DNA from: Stromatinia cepivora
Taxonomy: Eukaryota > Ascomycota > Leotiomycetes > Helotiales > Sclerotiniaceae
Assembly: GCA_014898415.1 (NCBI GenBank)
Contig: RCTD01000044.1
Location: forward strand, 60,355-124,354
DNA: 64,000 bases
Direction: 5' to 3'
The notes beneath the pieces are model-generated. The model was given only the letters and a program-made list of their open reading frames with translations. It was not told the DNA's origin and made no database searches. The translations under genes and the position numbers were made by a program. Below are positions 1 to 10,757 of this stretch, piece by piece; the stretch's first letter is position 1; the number at the start of each line of letters is the position of its first letter.

Positions 1-761
1 TTCAATTCAGTAAATTAGATATTATAATTTTATAATAATATATATATATACAATTAGGAAAGGATCGAAAATCTATACAAATTCGAAGGAATTTGATTGT
101 ATATATATATAATCTAAATTCTATATAACAAATGAATTATTATTATTAAGACAATATAAAAGCAATATATTTAAAAACTTATATCTATTATCATTTCAAA
201 AATCATACAAAAGAGAAATCTCTTTCTCTTTTTTATTGAAACCTTTTCTTTTTAGAAGTTTCTCAAATTAAAGAAAATATATATCAATATCAATTTGATC
301 AATTTTGGTCAATTTTGGTCAATTTGATCAATTTCCAATGAATTGATCAAATCAATCAAAATGATCAATCTAATTGATTTAGGGCTTATAAATTTCTACA
401 AAACCTGATTTCTGATGAAATAATAATAGAATAAAGAAATAAAATACTTGAAAACGAGTTTTTCTAAAAGAGGGGATAATATTATGAATCGTAAACCATA
501 GAAGGCTAATTATATAATATCTCTTATTTCCTATATTAATTGATAAATTAATCATTTATATATATATATTACAATTTATACAATTTAGTATAATAAAAAG
601 GTAACCCTAATAATGTATATTTATAATTCTATAATTTACAAATAAATATTTGTATATATATATTTAATCGCTTTTTACGAGTTATAATTCTTCAATTATA
701 GATTCTAAGGAATATAATTGATCTTATTTATTCAGCTCTACTACGGCTCTTGTACGTCACA
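1..761 (+). mobile_element. Chromovirus family A, copy 1: 3' end only
   Basis: This is the 3' end of a Ty3/Gypsy element whose body lies left of the window. Positions 1-479 match the post-coding 3' region of the two complete plus-strand copies (about 21880-22535 and 48880-49549), including the stretch of TTGATCAA-like repeats at about 283-375 and the purine-rich run AAAGAGGGGA just before the LTR. The 3' LTR at 480-761 follows. No coding part is visible here. The identity as Gypsy comes from the full copies, which encode gag, protease, RT, RNase H, integrase and a chromodomain. Confidence 0.85.
480..761 (+). repeat. 3' LTR of family A copy 1 (282 bp)
   Basis: It aligns end to end with the other family A LTRs. 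It starts TATTATGAATCG, a mutated TGTCACGAATCG, and ends in GTACGTCACA. The last ~35 bp keep normal G+C while the start is mutated, as in the other 3' LTRs. The 5-bp target duplication would be ACTAC (762-766), but the partner is outside the window. Confidence 0.88.
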
Positions 762-1035
762 ACTACTGTTTTAGGACTAATTGACTCTTTGCCATTGGTG
801 ACTCTAATAGTTTTTGTTGAAAAATTATTTAAGATTTTTATATTTTTAAATTTATATATAAATCTTATACAAATTAAAGATCAAAGTTCAATCTTCAATG
901 TTTTAATAAAAAAAGTCGCAAAATATCTGAAATTTTCAGAATTGATTTTGATTTATATAATGAATCTATATTCAAAAGTTCATACATAAAAAGGTTAAGA
1001 ATACCAATTTTCGTGATTCTTGATATAAATCGTGG
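762..1035. other. AT-rich spacer, no gene seen
   Basis: This is sequence between the LTR and the G+C-normal island. The open frame that crosses 750-989 starts inside the LTR and has no recognisable domain, so it is treated as chance. Confidence 0.5.
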
Positions 1036-1080
1036 CCGGAATGTGGGGTAGGGGACTTAGCTGCAGAGCTATGAACCTGA

Positions 1081-1281
1081 ACTCATGCATGTGCACTTTC
1101 ATTTGATACTATGGCCGAGGAAATGCTGATTGATTGGTCCTGCTGTAATAGAGTTCTGAGGTATGAAGGTGGAAAAGTCATGGAGCCTGTGCGCGGTGTT
1201 CATAGCAATATTGTAATATATGATTTCTCATCAATGTACACAACAATCATGACTGATGAACGGATATCTCTAAAGATATAA
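1081..1281 (+). pseudogene. Fragment resembling family-B DNA polymerase, motif A
   Basis: One plus-strand frame is open for 66 codons and ends at TAA 1279-1281. It reads YEGGKVMEPVRGVHSN, then IVIYDFSSMYTTIM, then TDERIS. The block resembles the region around motif A of family-B DNA polymerases, where D-x-x-S-[LM]-Y-P carries a metal-binding aspartate. Here the aspartate is at 1222-1224, and the usual proline after Tyr is Thr. The same frame continues upstream to about 1036 with two stops. No motif C or exonuclease motif is visible, so it is a remnant. The source could be a cellular polymerase, an integrated virus, a plasmid or a mobile element; the sequence alone does not decide. The base composition is much richer in G+C than the flanks. 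Confidence 0.5.
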
Positions 1282-1577
1282 CCCTCATAATATCACAATT
1301 TCATATAATCATATTGGGAAAAACTATTACCAGAAGTTCAATTACTCAAAAAATTATCGATTTTGAAAAACTTAAACAAATCATACAGCAAACGATACTC
1401 TAACCCCTCACCCCTCACCCACCATCCCCAAAAAGTGATACAAAAATAAAAGCAATCCCAGATATTCGATAACAAGGAAGAACAACTCAAAAAGAGAATT
1501 AGATAAAAGCCTCATGACACTAACAGAAAACCGAACGGAGCTGAGCTTAGGAAGAAATAGAACACGAAACAGAGAAG
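1282..1577. other. Mixed-composition spacer, no supported gene
   Basis: A frame open at about 1266-1400 follows the polymerase-like fragment, but I cannot match it to a family. A pyrimidine-rich CCCCTCACCC stretch lies at about 1400-1415. Open frames on the minus strand here look accidental. Confidence 0.4.
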
Positions 1578-1866
1578 ATGGAGACTGCCAGATCAAAAGT
1601 TGATGAATCGACAATTTCGGGAGAATACTTCACAGCCCTAAGGAAGTCCTCCATATCTTAACCCGGTCCAAACGAATGGTACAGATGAGAAATATGGAAC
1701 GGAAGTATCCGGCGTCGGTGATGCATCCGGTGAAGTTTCTGATGAAGAAGAGGAATGTTTGCATGGAGCCGATCCAGGATATGTCGGATGCGGGACGATG
1801 GAGGGTGGTTACATAATATGTTTGGAAGACGCCGAAGGAGTTTATGAAAATTAGACAAGGGTTGAA
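1578..1866 (+). other. Unrecognised coding-like segment
   Basis: Two short plus-strand frames have normal amino-acid composition and G+C. The first, 1578-1661, encodes 27 residues starting METARSKVDEST. The second, 1676-1816, encodes 46 residues including ERKYPASVMHPVKFLMKK, and stays plausible past its TAA. They could be remnants of exons of one broken gene. No family is recognised. The segment is tail-to-tail with the minus-strand nuclease-like gene that ends at 1868. It could also be untranslated or intergenic host sequence. Confidence 0.25.
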
Positions 1867-1867
1867 A

Positions 1868-3095
1868 TTATTTGGAAGTGCTTTCTACGTCAGAGGGAGA
1901 GCTAGGCTCATATAGTGGATCATCCCTTTCCGCCCTCTCCCTTTCCTTCTGTAATTCTCTCCGAAATTTTTTCCGGCGGTCCTCATCGAGCTCCTCTTCC
2001 GGCGTACTAGCCCGAGGTCGCTTATTCGCAAATAACTTTCGAGACTTGACGATTCCTCTCTTCGCTTCGACCATTGCTGTTTTTGCCTCGACAGACTCGA
2101 GATATTCGCACATAAAACTAGCGGGTATAAATAATGAATCTTTTATAGGTTCATTTACAGATTCATAATTCCAAACTACATCCTCCGTTGCAAAATCTTT
2201 GAGTTGGAGATGTAAACCTGCTTGCGGGGACTCGTTCCATTTACCATCTTCATAACGGATGACCTATTTAGCTTTAGTATAGCGATACAAAAATGACTAT
2301 TCAAAAATACCTCGTCTATTACTGTTTGGGCAGCAAAGAGTTCCATCACTCCATCTTCGTTACCTATAATTTGAGGCTGCCAAACAGATAATGTAACCTT
2401 TTTGGTTCCTCTATATTCTATATCAATACCAACCATAGCACAAATATTACCGTCGGATCCAAGAATATAGTTATCAGCTAATCGCTTCAAGTCTTTCCGC
2501 TTCTGTGAGAATGACACCTCAATCACGACGCCTGGATACTGTGCTAGCGAATGTGCGAACTGGCCATCAGGATCATGTTTACCATAACCTTCGAATTTGA
2601 GGGTTGTCGAGTTATCTGATGTTAGTCCTTGTGCAAATTCGGCAGATCGACCTTCTCCGGAAGCAATGGATTCGAGCTGCTTGGCCAATTCGTTTACAGT
2701 TCTCCATATGAAACGTTCGTGCACACCTGAAGGCATTCGGAGAACAAGTCGTTCCGCAGATAAAAATAGTCGTATCTATATCAGCTCAACATTAGTCAAA
2801 TATCCACATTCCCATTCGTTTCTAATAGTCCATACCGAAGCTTATCTTCTACAAATCCTTGAAGAGATTCGTCGCGTTGAATTAAACGCAATACCTCGGT
2901 GTATTCCTCCTCATTCAGTTTATATTCTTCCCAAGCGTTGTTGCAAATACTGCGCCCGGTTTTCCGTCTCTTAATTTCCCGCACCACCTGCGATGCTGCC
3001 TGTGTCGTCTTCTCGTCGGTCAGCGGAGGAGTGGGAGGAGTCTTGGAAATGAAGCTCTGGGGAGGTGTGACCAATGGTTTCTTAATGATGTTCAT
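1868..3095 (-). CDS. PD-(D/E)XK nuclease-like protein, three exons, one frame break
   Basis: This is the only host-like gene in the window. Three minus-strand exons fit together: 3095-2836, 2775-2311 and 2263-1868, separated by GT-AG introns of 60 and 47 nt. The product would be about 373 residues. The N-terminus is Pro/Thr-rich (TPPTPPLTDEKTTQ). The centre has D-P-D-G-Q-F followed about 14 residues later by V-V-I-E-V-S-F-S-Q, spacing typical of PD-(D/E)XK restriction-like folds, with Ser where Lys is usual. The C-terminus is basic and charged (EELDEDRRKKFRREL), probably coiled. I chose the Met at 3095 rather than 3143 because the conserved-looking protein begins there. Exon 2 is out of frame with exon 1 by one base in a run of five T (plus-strand A at 2762-2766). 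An alternative donor in exon 1 would restore frame but lose about nine residues. This is either a recent pseudogene or a base-calling error. A similar fungal hypothetical family exists; its function is unknown. Confidence 0.7.
2264..2310 (-). other. Intron 2 of the nuclease-like gene (47 nt)
   Basis: The donor is GTATTT and the acceptor AAATAG, with ATACTAAAGC as a likely branch site. Removing it joins ...VIDE to VIRYEDGKW in frame and opens a continuous frame to the stop at 1868. Confidence 0.75.
2776..2835 (-). other. Intron 1 of the nuclease-like gene (60 nt)
   Basis: The donor is GTATGG and the acceptor ATATAG, with a branch-like GCTGAT or GACTAAT just upstream. The reading frame runs into stops within it, which supports removal by splicing. 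Confidence 0.65.
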
Positions 3096-3439
3096 ATTAT
3101 AGAAAAAGACACTATAAGGTAGCAATTGTTTTGATAGAAGCAAGATGATGTTGTGATGTTTTGATGTTCAGAGAGAAAGGATGTGGTTTGATCGAAAGAA
3201 TAGCCAGGGTAGATAAGCCACCTTTGGCGTTAAGATCAAGCTCACATGTGACTTGATAAATTCGCTCCTTCTACAGACGTCAGCCTCGCGATGTTAGGCT
3301 ATTATGAGCCTAATATATAAGGCACATATTCTATATATAATTTACAGATTTGTATTTAATCCTAGAAAAAGTAGCCCTCTGATAATAATAATAAAATTTG
3401 ATATTTATAATCTTTTTATAATGATTTGATATAGGAATT
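3096..3439. other. Upstream region of the nuclease-like gene
   Basis: Composition changes from normal to AT-rich at about 3320-3360, which marks the right edge of the host-like island. The region must hold the promoter of the minus-strand gene, but I see no specific site. No gene is seen. Confidence 0.45.
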
Positions 3440-3510
3440 TATTACAGAAAGCCTTGCGATCCTCTGTATATTACAAAAGATCAAGAGTATACTTTCTAAT
3501 CGGATATTAC
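3440..3510 (+). repeat. LTR-start-like fragment, similar to family C LTR
   Basis: About 65 bp starting TATTACAGAAAGCC align with the start of the family C LTR (TGTCACGGAAAGCC at 29586) through the ACTTTCTAATCGG region. They then diverge into unrelated sequence. This is either a truncated C LTR or the family D 5' LTR sharing this start. Confidence 0.4.
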
Positions 3511-4439
3511 GGGAGTTGCCTCTAGGGTCACGTGGAAGTGTCTAGAGATCTTTCGAGATAGTTTAGACTAAACTTCAAATAGAAATTCGATAAAATTGTA
3601 ACTAATTGCAATTCTCGTAATTATAATAATAAACTAATAATTAATTTTGAATACAAAACTCTATATTATAATGAAATCTCATTTCCTTATATAAACCTTT
3701 ATTCTTTATTATCCTATTAATTCCATTAACAAAAAACAATAAAAACAATAAAATCCCATTGATTCCATTAATAATAATTGATAGAATCGATAAGACTGTT
3801 ACGATCACGGATCTTACAGTAACCGATCGTGTGCTTACGAGATGCGATTTGATCAAAATAGTATGGGATTAAGATTATATAGAGATCTAAAGAGTATAAA
3901 CTTTGTTATTATATAATTTCTATTATTTTTATCAATTTAAATCAAATAGAAGTGATAGAAAAGATTCCTATCGATTTTATCGATTTTATTCAAATAGAAG
4001 CGATAGGATAGGTAGTATAGAGATTTATATAATCAAAAAGGATTTCCTTATTATAGAATTTTGTATTCAAAATCAATTATTTAATATATTCTATTATTAG
4101 GTATAAATAGTATATTATTATTGTTATTATTTAAAATCCCTATTTGATGTTTAGTTATAAATCTATTTCGAGAGTTTAAAACATTTCTATATGATTTAGA
4201 TGGTTATCCTTGTAACACTTTGAATATCATTATTGTTTCAAATATTAATTCGATAAATAATAATACTATGTTTTTTAAAATATTATAGTTTAGTAATCTT
4301 ATTACAATTAACCAGGTTATTCTTGAGAGTATTGATAAGAATGAAGATATTGTTATAGGAGGTATCGAAGATTCTAAGAAGATTATTGTTATTGAAACTT
4401 TTAAAGTTGTTTTATCAGATTGATTTATAGACAATCGAC

Positions 4440-4974
4440 AAAAGCTAGAAACTTTCTTATTCTAATTTGAGATCTACTTTCAATTTAATTAAGATAAATT
4501 TAATTATAATATCGACAAAAGTATCTAAACTACTTTCTACCTCAAAGGAAAAGCTATCAAATGGATTTAATTATATCTCAAGGATTATTTTATTAGTTTG
4601 ATGTCACACCAAAAGTGACGCCACTCTTGACGAATGGTTAATTGGGTTGATATAGTAATCATTTTCCCGTGACATTTGAACTATTTAATTCAAATTATTT
4701 TTAAAAGATTCGAAGGGTTTAAAAAAGAAATATAATAAGTATTCGGGAATATCAATGAATTATATAATGTTGAATTTAAGATCTATAATTTCAAGCAAAC
4801 AGAATCGGTAATCAAGTATACTATAGAATTTAGAAGATATATAGGTATCATTGAATAAAAAGAAAATGTAACAATGAGTTATTATCGAAAAGAATTCAAA
4901 TCTAAAATCAAATTGGAATTAAATTGTAATTGTATTTGAGAAGATTTGAATAAATTAATCAAGGAATTTATTAA
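4440..4974 (+). pseudogene. Family D gag, N-terminal part
   Basis: With stops ignored, the plus strand reads as a Gypsy capsid (Retrotrans_gag type). One segment resembles 'KLETFLFQFEIYFQF...' at about 4448-4500, and a second ends KAIKWI...YLKDYF near 4550-4590. Further down, FKQTESVIKYTIEFR at about 4790-4840 matches the typical 'q.gsv.eY...F' block. The frame runs up to the insertion at 4975 and resumes at 24556 (KADEILYEYQKEYRS). Many TAA/TAG codons make it nonfunctional. Confidence 0.6.
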
Positions 4975-5084
4975 TATGACGCACAAAAGCCGTAGTAGAG
5001 CTGAATAAACAGGGTCAATTATATTCCTTAGAATCTACAACTGAAGAATTATGACTTGTAAGGAGCGATTAGATATATATATAT

Positions 5085-5250
5085 TGTTGGAAATGAGGCC
5101 ATCATAGGATTAGAATTGAGGTCACATGATCACAATGGTGCACAGACCATATTTGAGAATAACCTCAATTCTACTTCTACTAGAATAATAGATCCTTAGT
5201 TCAATCTATATAATCAATAATACTATTATTTCCTGTACCAAAAGTTAACA
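5085..5250 (+). repeat. Copia B 5' LTR (166 bp)
   Basis: It starts TGTTGGAAATGAGG and ends AAAAGTTAACA. It has the same length as the 3' copy and differs from it by scattered, mostly transition changes. Confidence 0.93.
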
Positions 5251-5264
5251 GGTTATGAGATCTG
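5251..5264 (+). other. Primer-binding site, half-tRNA type (initiator tRNA-Met)
   Basis: GGTTATGAGATCTG follows the LTR with no gap. It is complementary, with two mismatches, to the anticodon arm of eukaryotic initiator tRNA-Met (CAGGGCTCATAACC), in which CAT is the anticodon. Drosophila copia and yeast Ty5 are known to prime this way, from an internally cleaved tRNA. There is no TGG that would fit a tRNA 3' end. Confidence 0.65.
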
Positions 5265-5399
5265 ATTGTATAATAATGATTAGAAAGCAAAGCAAATCGA
5301 GAAAGGATTAGTATAACTAATAAAGGTAAAACAGAGTGGAAATCAGAATTTTCATATAATATCATCGAAGTAGAGTTGAAATACGATAACATAGTTTAT

Positions 5400-8300
5400 A
5401 ACTCACAACATTACAGATCAAAACGGAGAACAATTTGTATAATGCTGATACAGAATTATAACAAAAGCGAAAAGCAAGTTCGTATAATTATAAGAAAATA
5501 TATTATAATACGATTTTATAAATTTTCTTATTATTTTGTTTTTATATTTCTTTATTATCCCAAACCTATTTATTATACATTTTTTAAAACCATCTTAAAA
5601 ACTTAAAGATTATCTTCGATATCTATCAAACAATAAGAAACCTTTATAATATTAAAATCAAACAACCCTTCGAAGCTTGATCAAAACAATTATAAACGAT
5701 AATTCAGACAAACAAAGATATAATTAAGAGGGAAAGGATGGTTTTATACAATTGATCAAATATTAAATGAATATATATAGATTACAGAATCCAATATAGT
5801 ATCTATTTATAAAAGCAATAATTGTATATATTATAATATCGAATTGAAATCGGAATACTTAAAGAACAAAACGAATATGTTATTATATATTTATACAATA
5901 TTCAATAATGATAATGAAGCTTTTATCAACGAATATTCAATAGTATATACACTCTAGAGATATCTTAAATCGAAATATATCAGAATCAGTACAATTATAG
6001 CCAATATATATATAACGATGATTCAGAACTTCAAATTTCAACCCGATATCCATTCCGATATAATCATTATCGAAGCTTGGAACAAATTGAAAGAGTATAG
6101 AAGGAAGTTAAGGGTTACAAACGAAAATTATTGATTAGTATATTAAAATACTGCCTTGTTTTTGATTTTAATATATAATTTTTTAATCGATTATTAAGGA
6201 ATAATAGATATATTAGATATCCAAACCAGTTTTAGTATCGATGATAAGATTAAGCATTTGTAAATTAAGGAACTTCGTTTTAAGGATGGATTAAAGTAAG
6301 CGCAAATTGTGAAAGGATCTAAATATATTTCTCAACATTAAAAATCAGATTTCGAAACCCCAAATAATGTTTGCAATTTATATCAAAAGAAAGGTTATTA
6401 TATATAAGATTATCTATATTTAATATAAGCCAACAAACTTCTTTGTAGTTATTTTTATCATCAAAAAAGAAAAGAATCATTGAATCCGAAGAAGGTTTAT
6501 TTTAATAAGAAAGATCAAATATATCCTACTAATGATATCTCTGAATCAGATTTCGATATTGAGGATATAATAAAGGAAGATTACAATTTGACAAAAGAAA
6601 TTATTAGTAAAGTTTTTTCTAACAAATAGTATACTGATATAAGCATTTCTTTATATATATCTGATTAATCTTTATTATTCAAATCAATAGATTCTATTAC
6701 CAAACAAAGGATAAAGATTGATGGGGGAGTAATATATTATTATTATTAGGGTTTAATAAATATAGTATATAAAGATAATTCTAAGATATTATTTTCAAAT
6801 ATATTATATATATCAGGGCTAGGAGTAAATTTGCTATCAGAAAAAAGGATCTGCGAAATAGAACTGTAAGGGGAATTCAACTTTTATTATATGTATTTCA
6901 AGAAGGACAATAAGAAAGTTATTTGTATTAGAATATAAAATGGAATATATATGGTTTTATATATGATCAAAGGATACGAGAATATAGTTTTTTGTTCAAA
7001 TGTATATCAAAATGATCAGGAAAAAGGCTTTTCTTCAAAGATAATCGATAGTATTAAAAGTATTAATAATAAATTAACATTCAAGAAGAAAAAGAGATAT
7101 CTATTATGACATCGAAGATTCAATCATTTAAGTTCAGATAAGATCAAAAATCTATATAAAGTATTTAATATAATCAAGTTAATAAAGGTCCCAATTGAAT
7201 TAAATATCTATAAAGTATATATACTCATCAAAATGATCAATTGTATTCTGAGACAATTAAATCTGTACAAATCAAAGAGATTCGAATTTATACATTTCGA
7301 TGTTGCAGGACCATTCCCAAAATCGATTCGAAGGAATTATTATTTTATATTGATCATCGATAATTATACAAAAGTAAATTGAATCATATTATTTAAACAA
7401 AAAAACGATATAATTCAAATATTGAAAATTTGGAAAAAGAAAATGGAATTGGTTATTGAAGAAAAGATCATTATAGTCAGGATTGATAATGTACCGGAAC
7501 TCCTACAAGTTATTCATGAATAATTATCAGGTATACAATTCGAAGTTACAATAATTGCTTCCTTATATCAAAACAAATCCGTAAAACAAAATATAAGAAT
7601 TGTAGAGATAGATATGAGAATAATGCTAAAAGAAGTTGAATTATTATTAGAATTTTGGGACAAAGTTATAAAATATAATATTTATATCAGGAATCGTATT
7701 AATATTGATCTTAATATAAACGGAATAGATCGATCTTTTATAAAAATTTTCATAAATATAATACTAAATATAGAAATATATAAAATCTGAAGGAGCAAAT
7801 GTTATGTTTATATTAATCCCAAAATTATTCTGAAAGAGTAAAGATACAATAAGTTGTAGGATACTTCGAGAATTGATATATTTCTAGAATATTCAAAAAT
7901 TACGAATAAATATATCAAAATGTATTCTTCAAAGCTAGATTATATATTTCGATTAAGCAGAGTAATTATAGATGAATCTTATCGAGGAGGAGATTTGGAT
8001 TTTAAATTAAGAAATTATGAATTAGATTTACAAAGAACAAAGAATATAAAACCAGATCGAAAATCTTGTGGTAGACCAGCAACAAACAAAACATTTTTTC
8101 TATTCTCAACACCTTCTTTATTTTTAACACCAAATACGATACCTGTATCATCTTCGTTTTAAGCATTCTCTCCAGCAGATATTATACCGAGTTCAATAAT
8201 TGTACCAAATATTCCAATTGTCGAATTGAAATCAGATAAATTAAATATATTAATACCAATATATAATGAAGATGAAGATAGTAATATTCAGAAAACAAAT

Positions 8301-10382
8301 CAAGAATCTTCTTTTAAGGATATTTTAAATATCGAATCTATTATTTCAAAGATTTCAATTCAAGAGTTAATTTTTACAAACCCTGAATCTATATTGGAAA
8401 CAAAATTTAAGATCATTTTAAATTTTGTTGATAAATTTATTTTAATAAAATCAGAAAACAAAATAAATCTATAATTATTTGAAATTGAACAAAAGGATAT
8501 AATAGATTTTGAAAACGAACCCTTAAGATATCTAATATGAAAACGGAAAAGAGATATGAAATAAGATTCTAAAGAAGAATAGAAAAGCAAAATTATAAGG
8601 GTATTGATTATAATATCTATATAGATCAAAATTCAAAAGAGTATAAAATATATTATAATTATAATTCCAATCATTTACAAAATGGACCTTTATATCAAAA
8701 ACAAGATTGTTTCAGATTTCATAATTTTGTTAATAGATATAAACAATATAGAAAGTATAATATATCCAGTCAAAGAAGTTCTGGAAATTAAAATACTAAG
8801 AATTTATAAAGAAACAATATCGGATCGAAAATACTTTGAAAAATGAAAAGAAGCTATTTAAAAGGAAATTATATTTTTGATTCAAAATGGTATTTGAAAA
8901 GAATATATACTCCTGAAAGAAAGTAATTTGATTTCGACGAAATAGATATTTATAATTAAGACAAAAGATAATAAAATAGAATGATTCAAAGCAAGATTAG
9001 TGGTTTGAAGGTTCAATTAGGTATTAGGAAAAGATTATAACAAAATATTTATATCAACAATAAAACTAAATATATTCAGATTATTCTTAATTATTATTGT
9101 AAAGGAAAATTTGGAATACTTATATTTCGATATCAAAAACGCTTTTATTGAATCGTATTTGAAGGAAAAGATCTATTTTGAATCATTCTAAGATATCAAA
9201 ATCGAAAAGGGATATATATTATGAGTTTTATAAAGTCTATATAATTTGAAGCAGATTGAAAGGGGCTGGAGTTTACTATTAAAGAAAGAGCTTTTAAATA
9301 TAAACTTTATATAAAGTTTGGCAGACCTATATTTATATACATCCAAAGATTATGATATAATATTATTAGTATATATCGATGATATCGTTATTATATTGCA
9401 TATATTATTACAAATTACTTGATTCAATGAAAAGCTATCAATCCGTTTTAATACTAAGAATCTAGGGGAGATTAGTAAGATCCTAAATGTTAGGGTTATT
9501 CATAATAAAAAAGTGTATATATTAATTATAGATCAAAAAGAATATTTTGATATTATATTAATCAAATATAATATTATATATAAACAATATCAAATCAAGA
9601 AACTATCAATAATGAATTATATCTATTTTCGGTTAACAACCGACAACAATGAACTAATAGATATAAACGAATATCAATAATAAATAAAAAATATAATTCA
9701 TTCAATAGTATATACTCGATCAGATATAGTATTCTCAATCGGAAGACTTTTACAATTTATAGCAAAACTAGTAAAATATTATATTATATCTTTGAAGAAT
9801 TTAATATGATATCTATGATTAATAATCAAATAGAAACTATGATTCGGATTAAAAGAAGTACAATCTGATATCTACAAAGAATATAATATATTTGATAATA
9901 TAATAAAAATATATACAAATATAGATTGAACTAATGACAAATATAATCGGAAAAGTGTTTCAAAGAGAGTTGTAATATTCTATAAAAGTTCTATATTATG
10001 GATTAACAAGAAACAAATATTTATAACTATCTCTAATACAGAATCAGAATATATTGTGATAGTAATATTCATCAAACAAGGAAGATGGATTATACAAATA
10101 CTCAAAGATTTATTCAGATCAAATTATATTGGAAAGAATGGAGATACAATTCAAATACTTGATAATAATCAGGGCATTTTAGTTTTAATCAAGAATCTAT
10201 ATTTGTATAAACGATTCAAATATATAGATATCAATTATCATTTTATTAGGAATTTGATAGAAAAGGAGAAAATCGTTATTAATTATATCAATATATATGA
10301 TATGGTTGTCGATGGAATGATAAAGCTTTATGCAAGGATTGTTTTCGAAAGGTTCAAGAAAATGTTAGGATTAGTAATTTAG
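5400..10382 (+). pseudogene. Copia B gag-pol, degenerate
   Basis: Domains in order: a zinc knuckle at about 6370-6420 (C-N-L-Y-Q-K-K-G-Y, mutated CX2CX4H). The protease site D-G-G lies near 6720. The gag-pre-integrase block RRFNHLSSDKIKNLY is near 7110-7160. The integrase core (HFDVAGPFPKS, then IIDNYTKVN) runs at about 7290-7390, and its C-terminal part stays open at 7920-8162. In RT, VYIDDIVII lies at about 9370-9396. In RNase H, SNTESEYIVIV is near 10035-10065, and the open frame 10056-10382 runs through DNNQGILVLIKN and FKYIDINYHFIRNL to the C-terminus (FERFKKMLGLVI). These match Copia families closely. About every 20-40 codons a TAA/TAG interrupts. Confidence 0.85.
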
Positions 10383-10414
10383 GAGGATCGAATAGGATAT
10401 CCTCAATAGGGGAG

Positions 10415-10580
10415 TGTTGGAAATGAGGCTATTATAGGATTAGAATTGAGGTCACATGATCATAATGATGTACAGATCATATTTGGGGATAACCTCAATT
10501 CTACTCCTACTAGAATAATAGATCCTTAGTTCAACCTACATAATCAATAATACTACTACTTCCTGTACCAAAAGTTAACA
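10415..10580 (+). repeat. Copia B 3' LTR (166 bp)
   Basis: It has the same ends as the 5' LTR and is preceded by the polypurine tract GGGGAG at 10409-10414. It is followed by the target duplication TATAT. Confidence 0.93.
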
Positions 10581-10757
10581 TATATAAATATTTATTCATA
10601 AGTTATGAGGTTGTATATATATATTATTAAGATTACCATTTTATTATACTAAATTATATAATTTATAATATATATATATAAACGATCAATTCATTAATTG
10701 ATATGAAAGATAAGAGATATTATATAATTAGTCTTCTATAATTTATGATTTATAATA

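Larger units (their letters stand above)
5085..10580 (+). mobile_element. Copia element, family B (5496 bp), complete
   Basis: This is a Ty1/Copia element with 166-bp LTRs (TGTTGG...TTAACA) and target duplication TATAT (5080-5084 and 10581-10585). It is inserted in the 3' LTR of family A copy 2. Inside, in order, are a primer-binding site at 5251-5264, a gag with a degenerate zinc knuckle, protease, integrase, RT and RNase H. A purine tract (AGGGGAG) sits directly before the 3' LTR. Integrase before RT defines Copia. Stops occur throughout, but some stretches stay open for 80-108 codons, so it may be younger than its host. Confidence 0.93.
4975..10757 (-). repeat. 3' LTR of family A copy 2, split by Copia B
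   Basis: The LTR sequence is 4975-5084 plus 10586-10757, a total of 282 bp, interrupted by the Copia element and its TATAT duplication. The outer edge (TATGACGCACAAAAGCCG) is nearly unmutated. The inner edge at 10738-10757 is heavily mutated. Next to it, 10758-10775 is a C-rich run, i.e. a G-rich polypurine tract on the coding strand. Confidence 0.9.

Noticed and set aside
1408..1858. Two minus-strand open frames of 66-68 codons
   Set aside because: They are Arg/Leu/His-rich and lie opposite a more protein-like plus-strand reading. No start context or domain.
1872..2974. Plus-strand open frames inside the nuclease-like gene
   Set aside because: They are other-strand readings of the three exons, which explain the region with introns and motifs.
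3640..4090. MITE-like inverted repeat around 3640 and 4085
   Set aside because: The arms (TTGAATACAAAACTCTATA and its partner) match over only ~20-45 bases with gaps, and no target duplication was found.
7920..8162. Independent 80-codon gene
   Set aside because: The text GRPATNKTF and YRGGDLDFKL continues the Copia B integrase C-terminus and hinge; it is part of gag-pol.
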